Shown here: positions 6,972-14,995 of the stretch, in pieces
How positions within the stretch are numbered: position 1 is the stretch's first letter
Layout of the letters: each line of letters begins with the position of its first letter
Assembly: GCA_963642995.1 (NCBI GenBank)
Contig: CAVIIZ010000017.1
Location: 1 to 33,087 of the forward strand
Direction: 5' to 3'
Origin: CAVAWX01 sp963642995
GTDB taxonomy: Bacteria; Actinomycetota; Coriobacteriia; Coriobacteriales; QAMH01
DNA length: 33,087 nucleotides
Made by a program: the position numbers and the translations under genes
The notes under the pieces: generated by a model
The model's database searches: none
Told to the model about the DNA's origin: nothing
Seen by the model: the letters and a program-made list of their open reading frames with translations, nothing else

Positions 6972-9503
6972 ATGAGGTCTCCATTCACGGGATTGCGCTT
7001 CGCGCGCCTCGAGTTCGACAATTTCCGCGCGGGCAAGATGATCAAGCTGGCCATCGTCGCCATCAGCCTGATCCCGCTCATATACGGCGGGCTGTTCCTG
7101 GCGGCGTTTCTCGACCCCTACGGCAATCTGGTGAACGTGCCGGCCGCCGTGGTGAACCTCGACGAGGGCGCCGAGGTGAACGGCGAGCAGCGCAACGTCG
7201 GCCAGGAGCTGTGCGACTCTTTGGTGGAAAACAACGACAACCGCATCGCCGGGCAGGCAAGCGGCTACAACTGGCAGTTCACGGACAGCGCTTCTGCCGG
7301 CCGCGGCCTGGAAGACGCCACCTACTACATGGAGCTGATCATCCCCAAGGACTTCTCGGCAAACATCGCCTCTGCCGACTCCGAGGCGCCGAAGCAGTCC
7401 ATGCTGCAGGTCTACTTCAACCCCTCGACGAACCTGATCGCCCAGACGGTGGGCTCGAGCATGGTCACCAAGATAAAGGCCGAGCTGACGAACAAGATAG
7501 GCGAGGAGTACTACAAGAACATCTTCGTGAAGATAGACGAGGCGGCCGACAAGCTGCAAGACGCGGTGGACGGCACGAACACGCTGCGCGATGGCCTCGT
7601 GCAGGCAAAAGACGGCTCGCAGGCGCTTTCCGACGGGCTGTCCACGCTGGCGGACGGCACCTCGACGCTCGCGGCGTCCACCGCGGCGCTGCCGTCTTCG
7701 ACCGAAAAGCTCGCCGACGGCGCCGACTCCGTGAGCAGCGGCGCCGACCAGATCGCCTCGGGCGCAAGCCGGCTGTCCCAGGGCACGCGGCAGCTGCAAG
7801 ACCAGACCTCGGCGCTGCCGGACCAGTCCGCGCGGCTCTCCGACGGCGGGCACAGCCTGGCAGACGGGATAGACAGCGCGAACTCCGGCGCGCAGAAACT
7901 CTCCTCGGGCGCGTCGCAGGTGAAGGAGGGCATCGCCTCCCTGAAGGCCGGCATCTCCACCCTGCGCGACGGCGGCGACGACACGCAGGGGCTCTCCGAT
8001 GCGGCGGCGGGCGCGCGCAAGATAGCCGACGGGCTGGCGAGCGCGCAGACGAGCCTGCAGGCGCTTTCGGCGGCGGCGCAGGGGCTGTCCGCCTATGCGA
8101 CGGCGCTGCGCCAGATCTCGACGGGCATCGGGCAGGTGGCCCAGGCAGACCCCGCCGTGCAGACGCAGCTGCTCTATCTCAAGTCCCAGCTCGACCTCGT
8201 CATATCGGGCGACGGCACGCAGGCGAATCCGGGTATCGACGGCATCGCCTCGGCGCTGTCTTCCGTCGACGTCTCGAAGCTCTCCGAGGCGCAGGCGGGC
8301 GCCCGGCAGCTGGCCGACGGCCTGGACCGCGCCGTGGCGGCCATAGGCTCTGACGACTCCGAGGACACGGGCACGGTGATGGGCGGGGTGAACGCGCTGC
8401 TGTCGGGCAGCTCCACGCTCGAGGGCGGCCTCGACAGCCTGAGCAGCGGCCTGGACAGCGCGAGCTCGGGCGCCGGCAAGCTCGCGGGCAGCCTCGACCT
8501 CTTGGGGCAGGCCTCGAACAAGCTCGCGGCCGGCGTGGGCACCTTGAACAGCGGCGCGGGCGAGCTGGCAGACGGCGCCTCGACTCTCGCGTCGGGGTCT
8601 GCGACCCTGGCCGCCGGCAACCGCACCCTGGCGAACTCCTCGGGCGCCCTCGTGGACGGTGTGGCGCAGCTCGACAGCGGCGCCTCGCAGCTGTCCAGCG
8701 GGTCGGAGTCGCTCGTCGTCGGGCTGGGGGACGCGGTGGACGGCACGCAAGAGCTCTCCGACGGCATCGCCGACGGCCAGCAGCAGATGAAGGACAACAC
8801 GAAGAACTCCGAGACGAAGGCCGCCATGATGGGCACGCCCGTCGAGGCCAACGGCGAGTCCGGCACCGGCGAGTCCATCACCAGCGTGGGCAACTACGGC
8901 ACCGGCTTCGCGCCCTACTTCATCGGCCTCGGCCTGTGGGTCGGCGCGCTGATGATCTCGTTTCTCATCCGCAGCCTGAACGGCCGCATCCTGATGTCTG
9001 CCGCCTCGTCCACCTCGTCGGTGCTCGCGAGCTACATCCCCATGGCCTGCATAGCGGTCGTCCAGGCGATGCTGCTGCTGCTGTTCGTGCAGTTCGGGCT
9101 TTCCATGGAGATAAAGTACCCGCTTGCCTTCTACTTGTTCGGCGTGGTCACGGCGCTGTGCTTCGCCGCCGTCATCCAGTTCTTCCGCGCGAGCCTGGGC
9201 ACGGTCGGCATGGTCGTCATCGTCGTCTTGCTCATGCTGCAGCTGTGCACGGCGGCGGGCACCTTCCCCATAGAGACAGAGCTGCCGTTCTTCCAGGCGC
9301 TCAACCCCTTCCTGCCCATGACCTACGTGGTGCACGGCTTCCGCATGGCCATGGCGGGCCTGAGCCTGGACTACATCTGGGGCGACGTCGCGGTCCTCGG
9401 CGCGTTCGCGCTCGGCTTCCTGTTCTTCACCCTGCTCGTCGCCCGCAAGAAGCGCCGCGCGAGCATGTCGACGCTCTACCCGCCCCTGAAGCTCGCGAGC
9501 TGA
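6972..9503 (+). CDS. YhgE/Pip-family membrane protein with ABC-2-type C-terminal domain
   Basis: This 843-residue protein has the architecture of the YhgE/Pip ('phage infection protein') family, related to EsaA of type VII secretion. One N-terminal membrane helix (about 25-46) leads into a large extracellular region. From about 195 to 620 this consists of degenerate short repeats rich in D-G, S-G-A and L-A-x-G, predicted to form a long helical stalk. Five C-terminal membrane helices follow at about 644-668, 682-708, 716-742, 743-765 and 805-828, and the tail is basic (A-R-K-K-R-R). Family members are implicated in phage adsorption, protein export or envelope integrity; the substrate here is unknown. 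The start is 3 bases after the ABC ATPase stop with little independent Shine-Dalgarno, so translation is probably coupled. Paired with an ATPase, it looks like the permease half of an export or force-transducing complex. Confidence 0.88.
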   Translation: MRSPFTGLRFARLEFDNFRAGKMIKLAIVAISLIPLIYGGLFLAAFLDPYGNLVNVPAAVVNLDEGAEVNGEQRNVGQELCDSLVENNDNRIAGQASGYNWQFTDSASAGRGLEDATYYMELIIPKDFSANIASADSEAPKQSMLQVYFNPSTNLIAQTVGSSMVTKIKAELTNKIGEEYYKNIFVKIDEAADKLQDAVDGTNTLRDGLVQAKDGSQALSDGLSTLADGTSTLAASTAALPSSTEKLADGADSVSSGADQIASGASRLSQGTRQLQDQTSALPDQSARLSDGGHSLADGIDSANSGAQKLSSGASQVKEGIASLKAGISTLRDGGDDTQGLSDAAAGARKIADGLASAQTSLQALSAAAQGLSAYATALRQISTGIGQVAQADPAVQTQLLYLKSQLDLVISGDGTQANPGIDGIASALSSVDVSKLSEAQAGARQLADGLDRAVAAIGSDDSEDTGTVMGGVNALLSGSSTLEGGLDSLSSGLDSASSGAGKLAGSLDLLGQASNKLAAGVGTLNSGAGELADGASTLASGSATLAAGNRTLANSSGALVDGVAQLDSGASQLSSGSESLVVGLGDAVDGTQELSDGIADGQQQMKDNTKNSETKAAMMGTPVEANGESGTGESITSVGNYGTGFAPYFIGLGLWVGALMISFLIRSLNGRILMSAASSTSSVLASYIPMACIAVVQAMLLLLFVQFGLSMEIKYPLAFYLFGVVTALCFAAVIQFFRASLGTVGMVVIVVLLMLQLCTAAGTFPIETELPFFQALNPFLPMTYVVHGFRMAMAGLSLDYIWGDVAVLGAFALGFLFFTLLVARKKRRASMSTLYPPLKLAS

Positions 9504-9534
9504 CGGCGCCGTTTCAGCGGCTTTGGGAAAAACC

Positions 9535-9563
9535 TTGCGCGAGCGCGTGCGGCGTGGCATCCT
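9535..9563 (+). promoter_or_regulatory. Promoter giving a probably leaderless transcript of the isopeptide-domain gene
   Basis: TTGCGC (9535-9540) and CATCCT (9558-9563) are exactly 17 bases apart, and TGG directly upstream of CATCCT makes it an extended -10. The GTG start at 9571 lies 7 bases after the -10, where transcription would begin. It separates the ABC/YhgE pair from the following pair. Confidence 0.6.
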
Positions 9564-9570
9564 TTCGCCC

Positions 9571-10503
9571 GTGAGACCGATTGCCACTTCCATTTCTCGC
9601 GCACGGCGCATGCGCGCGGCCCTTGCCGCCGCCGCGCTCTCGCTGTTGCTTTTGCCGTGCATGCCGCAGACGGCTTTCGCGCTTGCATCCGCGGACGGCA
9701 CGTCCGGGCAAGGCGCCGCCGTCGAGCTGCCGCGCGCGAGCATGGTCTTCAAGATATCGGGCGACTCGCCTTTCGACTACCCCGTCTTCACCTTCTCGCT
9801 GAAGGCGCAGAAGACAGGATGCCCCATGCCCGCCGACGCGGGCGGCACGGTGAAGTCCTGCACCCTGCAGGGCGCGGGCGCCGTCGATTTCGGCTCCGTC
9901 TCCGTGGAAAAGCCGGGCGTCTACACCTACACGATCTTTCAGGAACCGGCCGCGGACGCCGCGTGGGAGTGCGACGCGTCCGTCTACGAGCTGAAGATCG
10001 TCGTCACGCAAAAAGACGACGGGCTGCAGGCGACCAAGAGCCTGGTGAAAGACGGCCAACAGCAAGACGAGGCCGCATTCGTCAACTCCTACCGCCCGTC
10101 CGCCGTCGCCGCGCAGTCCGCAGAGGGCGCCGGGGAGGCAGGCGTCCAAGACGAACCGGCCGCCCAGGAGCCGAGCGTCGAGGTGGGGCCTTTGACGCTC
10201 GAGGAGCAAGAGGAGATCTCGGCGCCCGCAGGGGGAGGCGACGCGCAATCCGGGCAGCCGGACGAGGCGCCTGACGCGGCGGGCCGCGACACGGCAGCCG
10301 AGCCGCAGGTGCGCCCGCAGCCCGCAGCCGACGGCCTCGGAACCGACGAGCGCGCCGTCGCCCGCACGTCCGCGCGAGACGAGCCGCAAGACGACCCGGC
10401 GTTTGCAGCAGCCGCTGTCACCGCCGCCGTGACCGTCATCTCCGCCGCCGGCGTCGCGCTGGCCACCTTCATCCGCACCCGAAAGGAAGGCCGAAGCTCC
10501 TGA
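9571..10503 (+). CDS. Membrane-anchored surface protein with pilin-type (FctA/Spy0128-like) isopeptide domain
   Basis: Read from the GTG at 9571 the product has 310 residues. It has a signal peptide (about 1-37, R-R-M-R then a hydrophobic core and T-A-F-A) and one domain of the streptococcal pilin isopeptide type (about 55-175). A low-complexity Ala/Glu/Pro/Asp linker, a membrane helix (about 280-300) and a basic tail R-T-R-K follow. In this fold a Lys and an Asn near opposite ends cross-link spontaneously, helped by a Glu. Candidates here are Lys61, Glu125 (in Y-T-I-F-Q-E) and Asn172 (in F-V-N-S-Y). No LPxTG motif is visible, so membrane rather than sortase anchoring is inferred. A TTG at 9523 would extend the frame but precedes the promoter. 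The stop overlaps the next gene's ATG by one base (TGATG), implying translational coupling. Confidence 0.8.
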   Translation: MRPIATSISRARRMRAALAAAALSLLLLPCMPQTAFALASADGTSGQGAAVELPRASMVFKISGDSPFDYPVFTFSLKAQKTGCPMPADAGGTVKSCTLQGAGAVDFGSVSVEKPGVYTYTIFQEPAADAAWECDASVYELKIVVTQKDDGLQATKSLVKDGQQQDEAAFVNSYRPSAVAAQSAEGAGEAGVQDEPAAQEPSVEVGPLTLEEQEEISAPAGGGDAQSGQPDEAPDAAGRDTAAEPQVRPQPAADGLGTDERAVARTSARDEPQDDPAFAAAAVTAAVTVISAAGVALATFIRTRKEGRSS

Positions 10504-11732
10504 TGTCCCTCGTAGACCGCTTCAAGCGCCTGCTCGACTCCGCTTCCGCAGACGAGATAGAAGACGAGGCGCTCGCGCGTACCCTGCACTGGGAGCACTC
10601 CAACACGCTCATCACGACGCTCGTCGTGGTGAACCTCGCCATCGTCGCCTTCCAGGCGGCCTTCCAGGTCGTCGTGTCGTTTCGGGGGCTGGCTCCCATG
10701 GTCGACGACGTCGTCTCCGCGCTCAACGTCTTCACCGTGCTCGACTATCTCCTGTTCGCCGCGACGGCCGCCGCCCTCGTGGGGCTCTACGTCTTCAACC
10801 GCCGCGGGCAGTTCCACCGCGCCCGCATGCTCACGCGCGGGATCATCGTCTTGCTCGTGGCGGGCTTTTTCACGAGCGTCGTGGTCAACGGCGCCGCTCC
10901 CATCCTGCTCACCTACCTGTTCCAGTTCGTCTGCGTCGTGGCCTACCAGCTCTACAACGACCCCGTCCTTGCCCGGCCGCTGCATTTCTCCAATCCCTTC
11001 TCGCGTGAGAAGCGGGCCGACCCCGACCCGGACAGGAAAGCCTATATCCCGCTCGACTTCTTCAACATCTTTTGGGTGTTTATCATCTCGTCGTTTCTCG
11101 GACTGTGCGTGGAGATGGTGTTTTGCCTGTTCGTGAACAACGTCTGGGAGTCGCGCGCCGGCTTGCTCCTCTTGCCTATCTCGCCCATATACGGCGCGGG
11201 CGCGGTCTTGCTCACCCTCGCGCTCAACCGTGCCTGGAACAAGAACGCCGTCCTCATCTTCGCGATCTCGGCCGTCGTGGGCGCCGCCGTCGAGTTCGCG
11301 GTCAGCTGGTACATGGAGACGGCGTTCGGCGTCTTGGCATGGGACTACAAAGGCGAGTTCTTGAACATACAGGGGCGCACGGACCTCGCGCATGCGCTTG
11401 CCTGGGGCGCGCTCGGGCTCGTGTGGATACGCATTCTCCTTCCCGCCGTCATGCGCACGATGCGCGCCATCCCGCTGCGCTGGCGCGCGTTCGTCACGAC
11501 GGTCATGCTCGTGGTCTTCCTCGTCGACGGGATAATGACGCTCGAGGCCCTCGACTGCTGGTCGGCGCGGCGGGCGGGGATCCCCGTGCAGACGTCCGAG
11601 CAGCAGTTCTTCGCGGAGCACTTCGACGACGCCTTCATGCAGGAGCATTTCTCGAACATGGGGATGAGCGCATCGAGCGCGGCACGCTCGCAGGCGGCCC
11701 AGGCGGCAGCGGAGGGCAGGGTCGCGCTATAA
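10503..11732 (+). CDS. CmpB-like putative ABC transporter permease (PF06541 family)
   Basis: This 409-residue polytopic membrane protein has two parts. Residues about 1-160 contain four membrane segments. Residues about 180-345 match the family annotated as putative ABC-transporter permease CmpB, with F-F-N-I-F-W at the first helix, the loop S-R-A-G-L-L-L-L-P-I-S-P-I-Y-G-A-G, and W-D-Y-K-G-E-F-L-N-I-Q-G before the last helices. The Ala/Gln/Ser-rich C-terminus is cytoplasmic or unstructured. The biochemical role of this family is not established, despite its name. No cognate ATPase lies directly beside it; the nearest is the degenerate ATPase at 6183. It is translationally coupled to the isopeptide-domain gene by a one-base overlap, suggesting the two proteins act in one envelope process. 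Confidence 0.75.
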   Translation: MSLVDRFKRLLDSASADEIEDEALARTLHWEHSNTLITTLVVVNLAIVAFQAAFQVVVSFRGLAPMVDDVVSALNVFTVLDYLLFAATAAALVGLYVFNRRGQFHRARMLTRGIIVLLVAGFFTSVVVNGAAPILLTYLFQFVCVVAYQLYNDPVLARPLHFSNPFSREKRADPDPDRKAYIPLDFFNIFWVFIISSFLGLCVEMVFCLFVNNVWESRAGLLLLPISPIYGAGAVLLTLALNRAWNKNAVLIFAISAVVGAAVEFAVSWYMETAFGVLAWDYKGEFLNIQGRTDLAHALAWGALGLVWIRILLPAVMRTMRAIPLRWRAFVTTVMLVVFLVDGIMTLEALDCWSARRAGIPVQTSEQQFFAEHFDDAFMQEHFSNMGMSASSAARSQAAQAAAEGRVAL

Positions 11733-11772
11733 GAGGTCTCCCCTGCCGTCGGCCGGCGCGTCTGTCGCGGGA

Positions 11773-11781
11773 TGCTACACT
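11773..11781 (+). promoter_or_regulatory. Extended -10 promoter of the def-fmt-rsmB operon
   Basis: TGC directly followed by TACACT forms an extended -10 element about 40 bases upstream of the def ATG. No -35 of quality is visible, as is common with extended -10 promoters. Confidence 0.5.
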
Positions 11782-11819
11782 TCACCGTGAAAACGACGAG
11801 AGAGAAGGCGTTTGCGTAT

Positions 11820-12362
11820 ATGAAGATCGTGCTTTCCCCCGACGAGAGACTGCGCCGGGCCTGCGCGCCGGTCGAGGCCGGCGACAAATCGGTGAAAAAG
11901 CTCTCCAAGCAGATGCTCAAGGAGATGTACCGATGCCGCGGGGTGGGGCTGGCCGCGCCGCAGGTGGGCGTTTTGCAGCGCATCGTCGTCATCGACACCG
12001 ACTACGACAGCGAGGACGAAAACGGCCGCAAGCTGGGACGCAGCCCGCACGTGCTGGTAAACCCCGAGATCGTCGCGCACTCGAACCGCAAGGTGAAGAG
12101 CAAGGAGGGCTGCCTGTCGCTGCCCGGCATCCAGGTGGAGGTCGAGCGCTGGGAGTGGGTCGAGGTCGAGGCCTACGATGCGGATTTCGAGCTGTACAGC
12201 TACCGCAGCGGCGATTTGTTCGGACGTTGCATGCAGCACGAGCTGGACCACCTCGACGGCGTCACCTTGTTCGAGAAACTCGACCCCGTCGCGCGCATCG
12301 CCGCCCTCGATGCCTACAAGAAGGCGCTCGCGGCCGGGGCGCGTCCCGGCGACGTGGAGTAG
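11820..12362 (+). CDS. def: Peptide deformylase
   Basis: This 180-residue metalloenzyme removes the formyl group from the N-terminal Met of nascent proteins at the ribosome. All three deformylase motifs are intact: G-V-G-L-A-A-P-Q (41-48), E-G-C-L-S-L-P with metal ligand Cys98 (96-102), and Q-H-E-L-D-H with metal ligands His140 and His144 and catalytic Glu141. An insertion around residues 61-75 (D-S-E-D-E-N-G-R-K) slightly lengthens the loop after motif 1. The start at 11820 is chosen because a further upstream ATG (11772) precedes the probable -10 element, and GAGAGAAGG lies upstream. fmt follows after 12 bases, so the two functionally paired enzymes are co-expressed. Confidence 0.96.
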   Translation: MKIVLSPDERLRRACAPVEAGDKSVKKLSKQMLKEMYRCRGVGLAAPQVGVLQRIVVIDTDYDSEDENGRKLGRSPHVLVNPEIVAHSNRKVKSKEGCLSLPGIQVEVERWEWVEVEAYDADFELYSYRSGDLFGRCMQHELDHLDGVTLFEKLDPVARIAALDAYKKALAAGARPGDVE

Positions 12363-12374
12363 GGGGGAGCCCCG

Positions 12375-13304
12375 ATGCGCATCGTGTTCATGGGCACGCC
12401 CGCCTTCGCCTTGCCCGCGCTCGATGCGCTCGCGGCCGGCGAGCACGATGTGGCGTGCGTCTACACGAGGGCCGACGCGAGAAGCGGCCGGGGCAGCGCC
12501 CTGCATCCCTCGCCGGTGAAGGCGCGCGCTCTCGAGCTGGGCCTGGAGGTGCGCTGCCCCGCGACCTTGCGCGATGCGCGCGAGCAGGCCGAGTTCGCGG
12601 CGCTGTCCTGCGATCTGGCCGTCGTGGCCGCCTACGGCCTGATACTGCCGCGCGAGGTGTTGGAAGCCCCGCGTCTGGGCTGCGTGAACATCCACGGCTC
12701 GCTTCTGCCGCGCTGGCGCGGCGCCGCCCCCGTGCAACGTGCGATCCTCGCAGGCGATGCGGAGGCGGGCGTGTGCCTCATGCGCATGGAGGAGGGGCTG
12801 GACACGGGGGACTTCCACGAGGCGGGACGCACGGAGACGGGCGCGAAGAGCGCCGCCGAGCTTTCCGGCGAACTCGCGCGCATGGGCGCCGCGGAGCTGG
12901 TGCGCGCGCTTCCCGCCATCGAGAGGGGCAGCTACACCTGGGAGCGCCAAGACGGCGCGCGGGCGACGTACGCGGAGAAAATCGAGAAGGCCGAGCTGCG
13001 GCTCGACCCGCATCTTCCCCGCGCGCAGTTCATGCGCCGCGTGCAGGCGTCCGGCCAAAGCGCGCCCGCCCGCTGCGTCGTGTGCGGGCGCGAGACGGCC
13101 GTCCTCTCCGCGCGCCCTGCCGACGATGCGCTCGCGCCAGGCGAGGTCGCGGTGGGCAAGAGGCACATCGCGCTCGGCTGCGCGGACGGCAGCGTCGAGC
13201 TTTTGGAGGTCAAGCCGCAGGGCAAGAAGGCCATGGCGGGCGGCGCGTGGGCAGCCGGGCTGTCCGGCGTGCAGGAGCGCTGCTGGCACGGGGTGGAGAG
13301 ATAG
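12375..13304 (+). CDS. fmt: Methionyl-tRNA formyltransferase
   Basis: This 309-residue cytosolic enzyme transfers a formyl group from 10-formyltetrahydrofolate to initiator Met-tRNA. The N-terminal Rossmann-like domain starts M-R-I-V-F-M-G-T-P. The catalytic triad positions are present: Asn105 and His107 in N-I-H-G-S-L-L-P-R-W-R-G, and Asp143 in G-L-D-T-G-D. The C-terminal OB-fold domain (about 205-305) is complete. Length matches the family. GGGGGGAG immediately upstream is a strong ribosome binding site. It is the second gene of def-fmt-rsmB, a common arrangement in bacteria. Confidence 0.96.
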   Translation: MRIVFMGTPAFALPALDALAAGEHDVACVYTRADARSGRGSALHPSPVKARALELGLEVRCPATLRDAREQAEFAALSCDLAVVAAYGLILPREVLEAPRLGCVNIHGSLLPRWRGAAPVQRAILAGDAEAGVCLMRMEEGLDTGDFHEAGRTETGAKSAAELSGELARMGAAELVRALPAIERGSYTWERQDGARATYAEKIEKAELRLDPHLPRAQFMRRVQASGQSAPARCVVCGRETAVLSARPADDALAPGEVAVGKRHIALGCADGSVELLEVKPQGKKAMAGGAWAAGLSGVQERCWHGVER

Positions 13305-13371
13305 AAGCCGCGGCGGCGTCCCCTTCGTCTCCCGCGCCGCCCGCCCCCTTTTCGTTTCCACGGTGCTTCGT

Positions 13372-13394
13372 TTTCCCGCACGGCACGCGGGAAA
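13372..13394 (+). promoter_or_regulatory. Hairpin abutting the rsmB ribosome binding site
   Basis: TTTCCCGC (13372-13379) and GCGGGAAA (13387-13394) form a perfect 8-bp stem with a 7-base loop. The right arm ends directly against the GGAGGA at 13395-13400. It has no T-tract, so it is a candidate for translational tuning or RNA processing between fmt and rsmB rather than a terminator. Confidence 0.4.
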
Positions 13395-13405
13395 GGAGGA
13401 AGAGC

Positions 13406-14986
13406 ATGGCCAAAAACAGGAAGTCCAAGGTCGCTTGCGCACGACGCTCCAAGCTCACGTACGCGCGACGTTTCGCATGCGACGTCTTGCGCGCCACGCG
13501 CGAGCGCAAGGGGTACGTGCGCGAGATATTCGACGCCGAGCGCGGCAGGGCCTTCGACGACGCGTCGCTGTCGGAAGGGGACGCGTTTCACCGTGAGTTC
13601 TCCTTCGCCGAGGCCATATGCATGGGCGTGACGGCGTGCCTGGGCACCCTCGACGAACTTGTCGACCGCAACTTGAACTCCCCGCGCGACGTCAAGCCGA
13701 GGTTGCGCGACGCGCTGCGCATATCGGCATGGGAGATGCTCTTCTCCACGCGCGAGGACTACGCGGTGGTGTGCCAGGGCGTCGAGCTCGCGCGCCATGT
13801 CGCGCCCAAGGCGGCAGGCCTTGCCAACGCGGTCTTGCGCAAGATGGCCGTCGATGCGAAGGACTTCCCCTGGGGCGATGCGGAAACGGACGTGGCGGCG
13901 CTTGCGCGCAGCGGCGGCATGCCGCTGTGGCTGACGCGACGCTTTGCGGACGTGCACGGGATGGAGGCGACGCGGGGCATGCTCGACGCGATGCTCGCGC
14001 CCGCGCCCGTCTACCTCGTGGAGGTGCCCGGCGTGGATTACGAGAAGGCCTGCGACGAGCTCATGGCAGGGCTTCGGCCGCATGCCCCGAAGCCTTTCGA
14101 GTCGGCTGCATGCGATGCGCAGGGGCAGGGCCTGCAGCTCGAGCTCGTGAAGCCTGACGGCCCCGACCCCCACGCGCTGTCCTCGTTTGCAAGCGATGCG
14201 GCGGCGCAGCACGTGGCCGGCTTCGTGCCGTTGTACGGCAACGTGCTCGAAATCGGGTCGGGGCGCGGGACGAAGACGGCGCTCATGCAGATGCGCTCTT
14301 TGAGGGAGCGCGGCCACGGCGCGGACATCCACGCGCTCGACGTCCACGCGTTCAAACGCGACGTCTTGCGAAAGCGCCTGCAGGACCTGGGGCTGCCCCC
14401 CGTGAAGACGTACACGGGCGACGGGCGGCGCCTCGACGAGGTGGACGGCCTGCCGCCTTTCTTCGACGCGGTGTTCGTGGACGCCCCCTGCTCGGGCACC
14501 GGCACCTTCCGCCGCCACCCGGAAGGCCGCTGGCGCCTCACCGAAAAAGACGTGGAGAGCCTCGTGTCGCTGCAAGGCGAGCTTTTGGCCTGCGCCGCCG
14601 GCCGCGTCGTGCGCGGCGGCACGCTCGTCTACTCGACCTGCTCGGTCTTGCCCGAGGAAAACGAGCGCATCGTGCGCGCGTTTCTGGACAGCGAGCCCGG
14701 CGCTTCCTTCACGCAGATGCTGCTGGACGACAATTACAAGACGCCGGTCGAGCGCCCCGCGCAAGGAGAAGACGCGCGCCGTGCGAGAAAGGCCCAAGAC
14801 ATGCGCGCCATCGCCGGCCTCTACAGTTGGGGCCCTTCGCATCTCGAGTTGCCGCTATGCTGTGAAAGAGACTGCCAATACAGCCAGCCGAACTGGTATA
14901 CCACATGCGACGGCTCTTTCTACAGCCTCCCCGCGGAGGGCGGGTCGGACGGCCATTTCGCCGCCGTCTTCGTCCGCGAGTCCTGA
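13406..14986 (+). CDS. rsmB: 16S rRNA (cytosine-C5)-methyltransferase RsmB-like
   Basis: This 526-residue SAM-dependent enzyme of the RsmB/Sun family is predicted to methylate C967 (E. coli numbering) of 16S rRNA. An N-terminal NusB-like RNA-binding domain (about 20-150) is followed by the Rossmann methyltransferase domain, with SAM motif E-I-G-S-G-R-G-T-K (about 279-288). The two cysteines of m5C methyltransferases are present: Cys362 in D-A-P-C-S-G-T-G and Cys412 in Y-S-T-C-S-V-L-P-E-E. They are spaced 50 residues apart as in E. coli RsmB. It is longer than the usual 430-450 residues, partly from an insertion near the C-terminus carrying C-C-x3-C-x10-C (residues 485-501). GGAGGA lies 5 bases before ATG. 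It is the third gene of the def operon and converges with the next gene, leaving only 9 bases. Confidence 0.9.
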   Translation: MAKNRKSKVACARRSKLTYARRFACDVLRATRERKGYVREIFDAERGRAFDDASLSEGDAFHREFSFAEAICMGVTACLGTLDELVDRNLNSPRDVKPRLRDALRISAWEMLFSTREDYAVVCQGVELARHVAPKAAGLANAVLRKMAVDAKDFPWGDAETDVAALARSGGMPLWLTRRFADVHGMEATRGMLDAMLAPAPVYLVEVPGVDYEKACDELMAGLRPHAPKPFESAACDAQGQGLQLELVKPDGPDPHALSSFASDAAAQHVAGFVPLYGNVLEIGSGRGTKTALMQMRSLRERGHGADIHALDVHAFKRDVLRKRLQDLGLPPVKTYTGDGRRLDEVDGLPPFFDAVFVDAPCSGTGTFRRHPEGRWRLTEKDVESLVSLQGELLACAAGRVVRGGTLVYSTCSVLPEENERIVRAFLDSEPGASFTQMLLDDNYKTPVERPAQGEDARRARKAQDMRAIAGLYSWGPSHLELPLCCERDCQYSQPNWYTTCDGSFYSLPAEGGSDGHFAAVFVRES

Positions 14987-14995
14987 GGCGGGCCG

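Noticed and set aside
4635..9752. Minus-strand stop-free frame of about 1700 codons across mfd, the PARG-like gene, the ABC ATPase and yhgE
   Set aside because: It spans four well-supported + strand genes and their intergenic gaps and shows no conserved motif; frames without stops are expected on the complementary strand at this GC content.
11772..11819. Upstream ATG extending peptide deformylase by 16 residues
   Set aside because: It overlaps the extended -10 promoter element, and deformylases start directly with the M-x-I-V-x-x-P-D-E-R-L-type sequence found at 11820.
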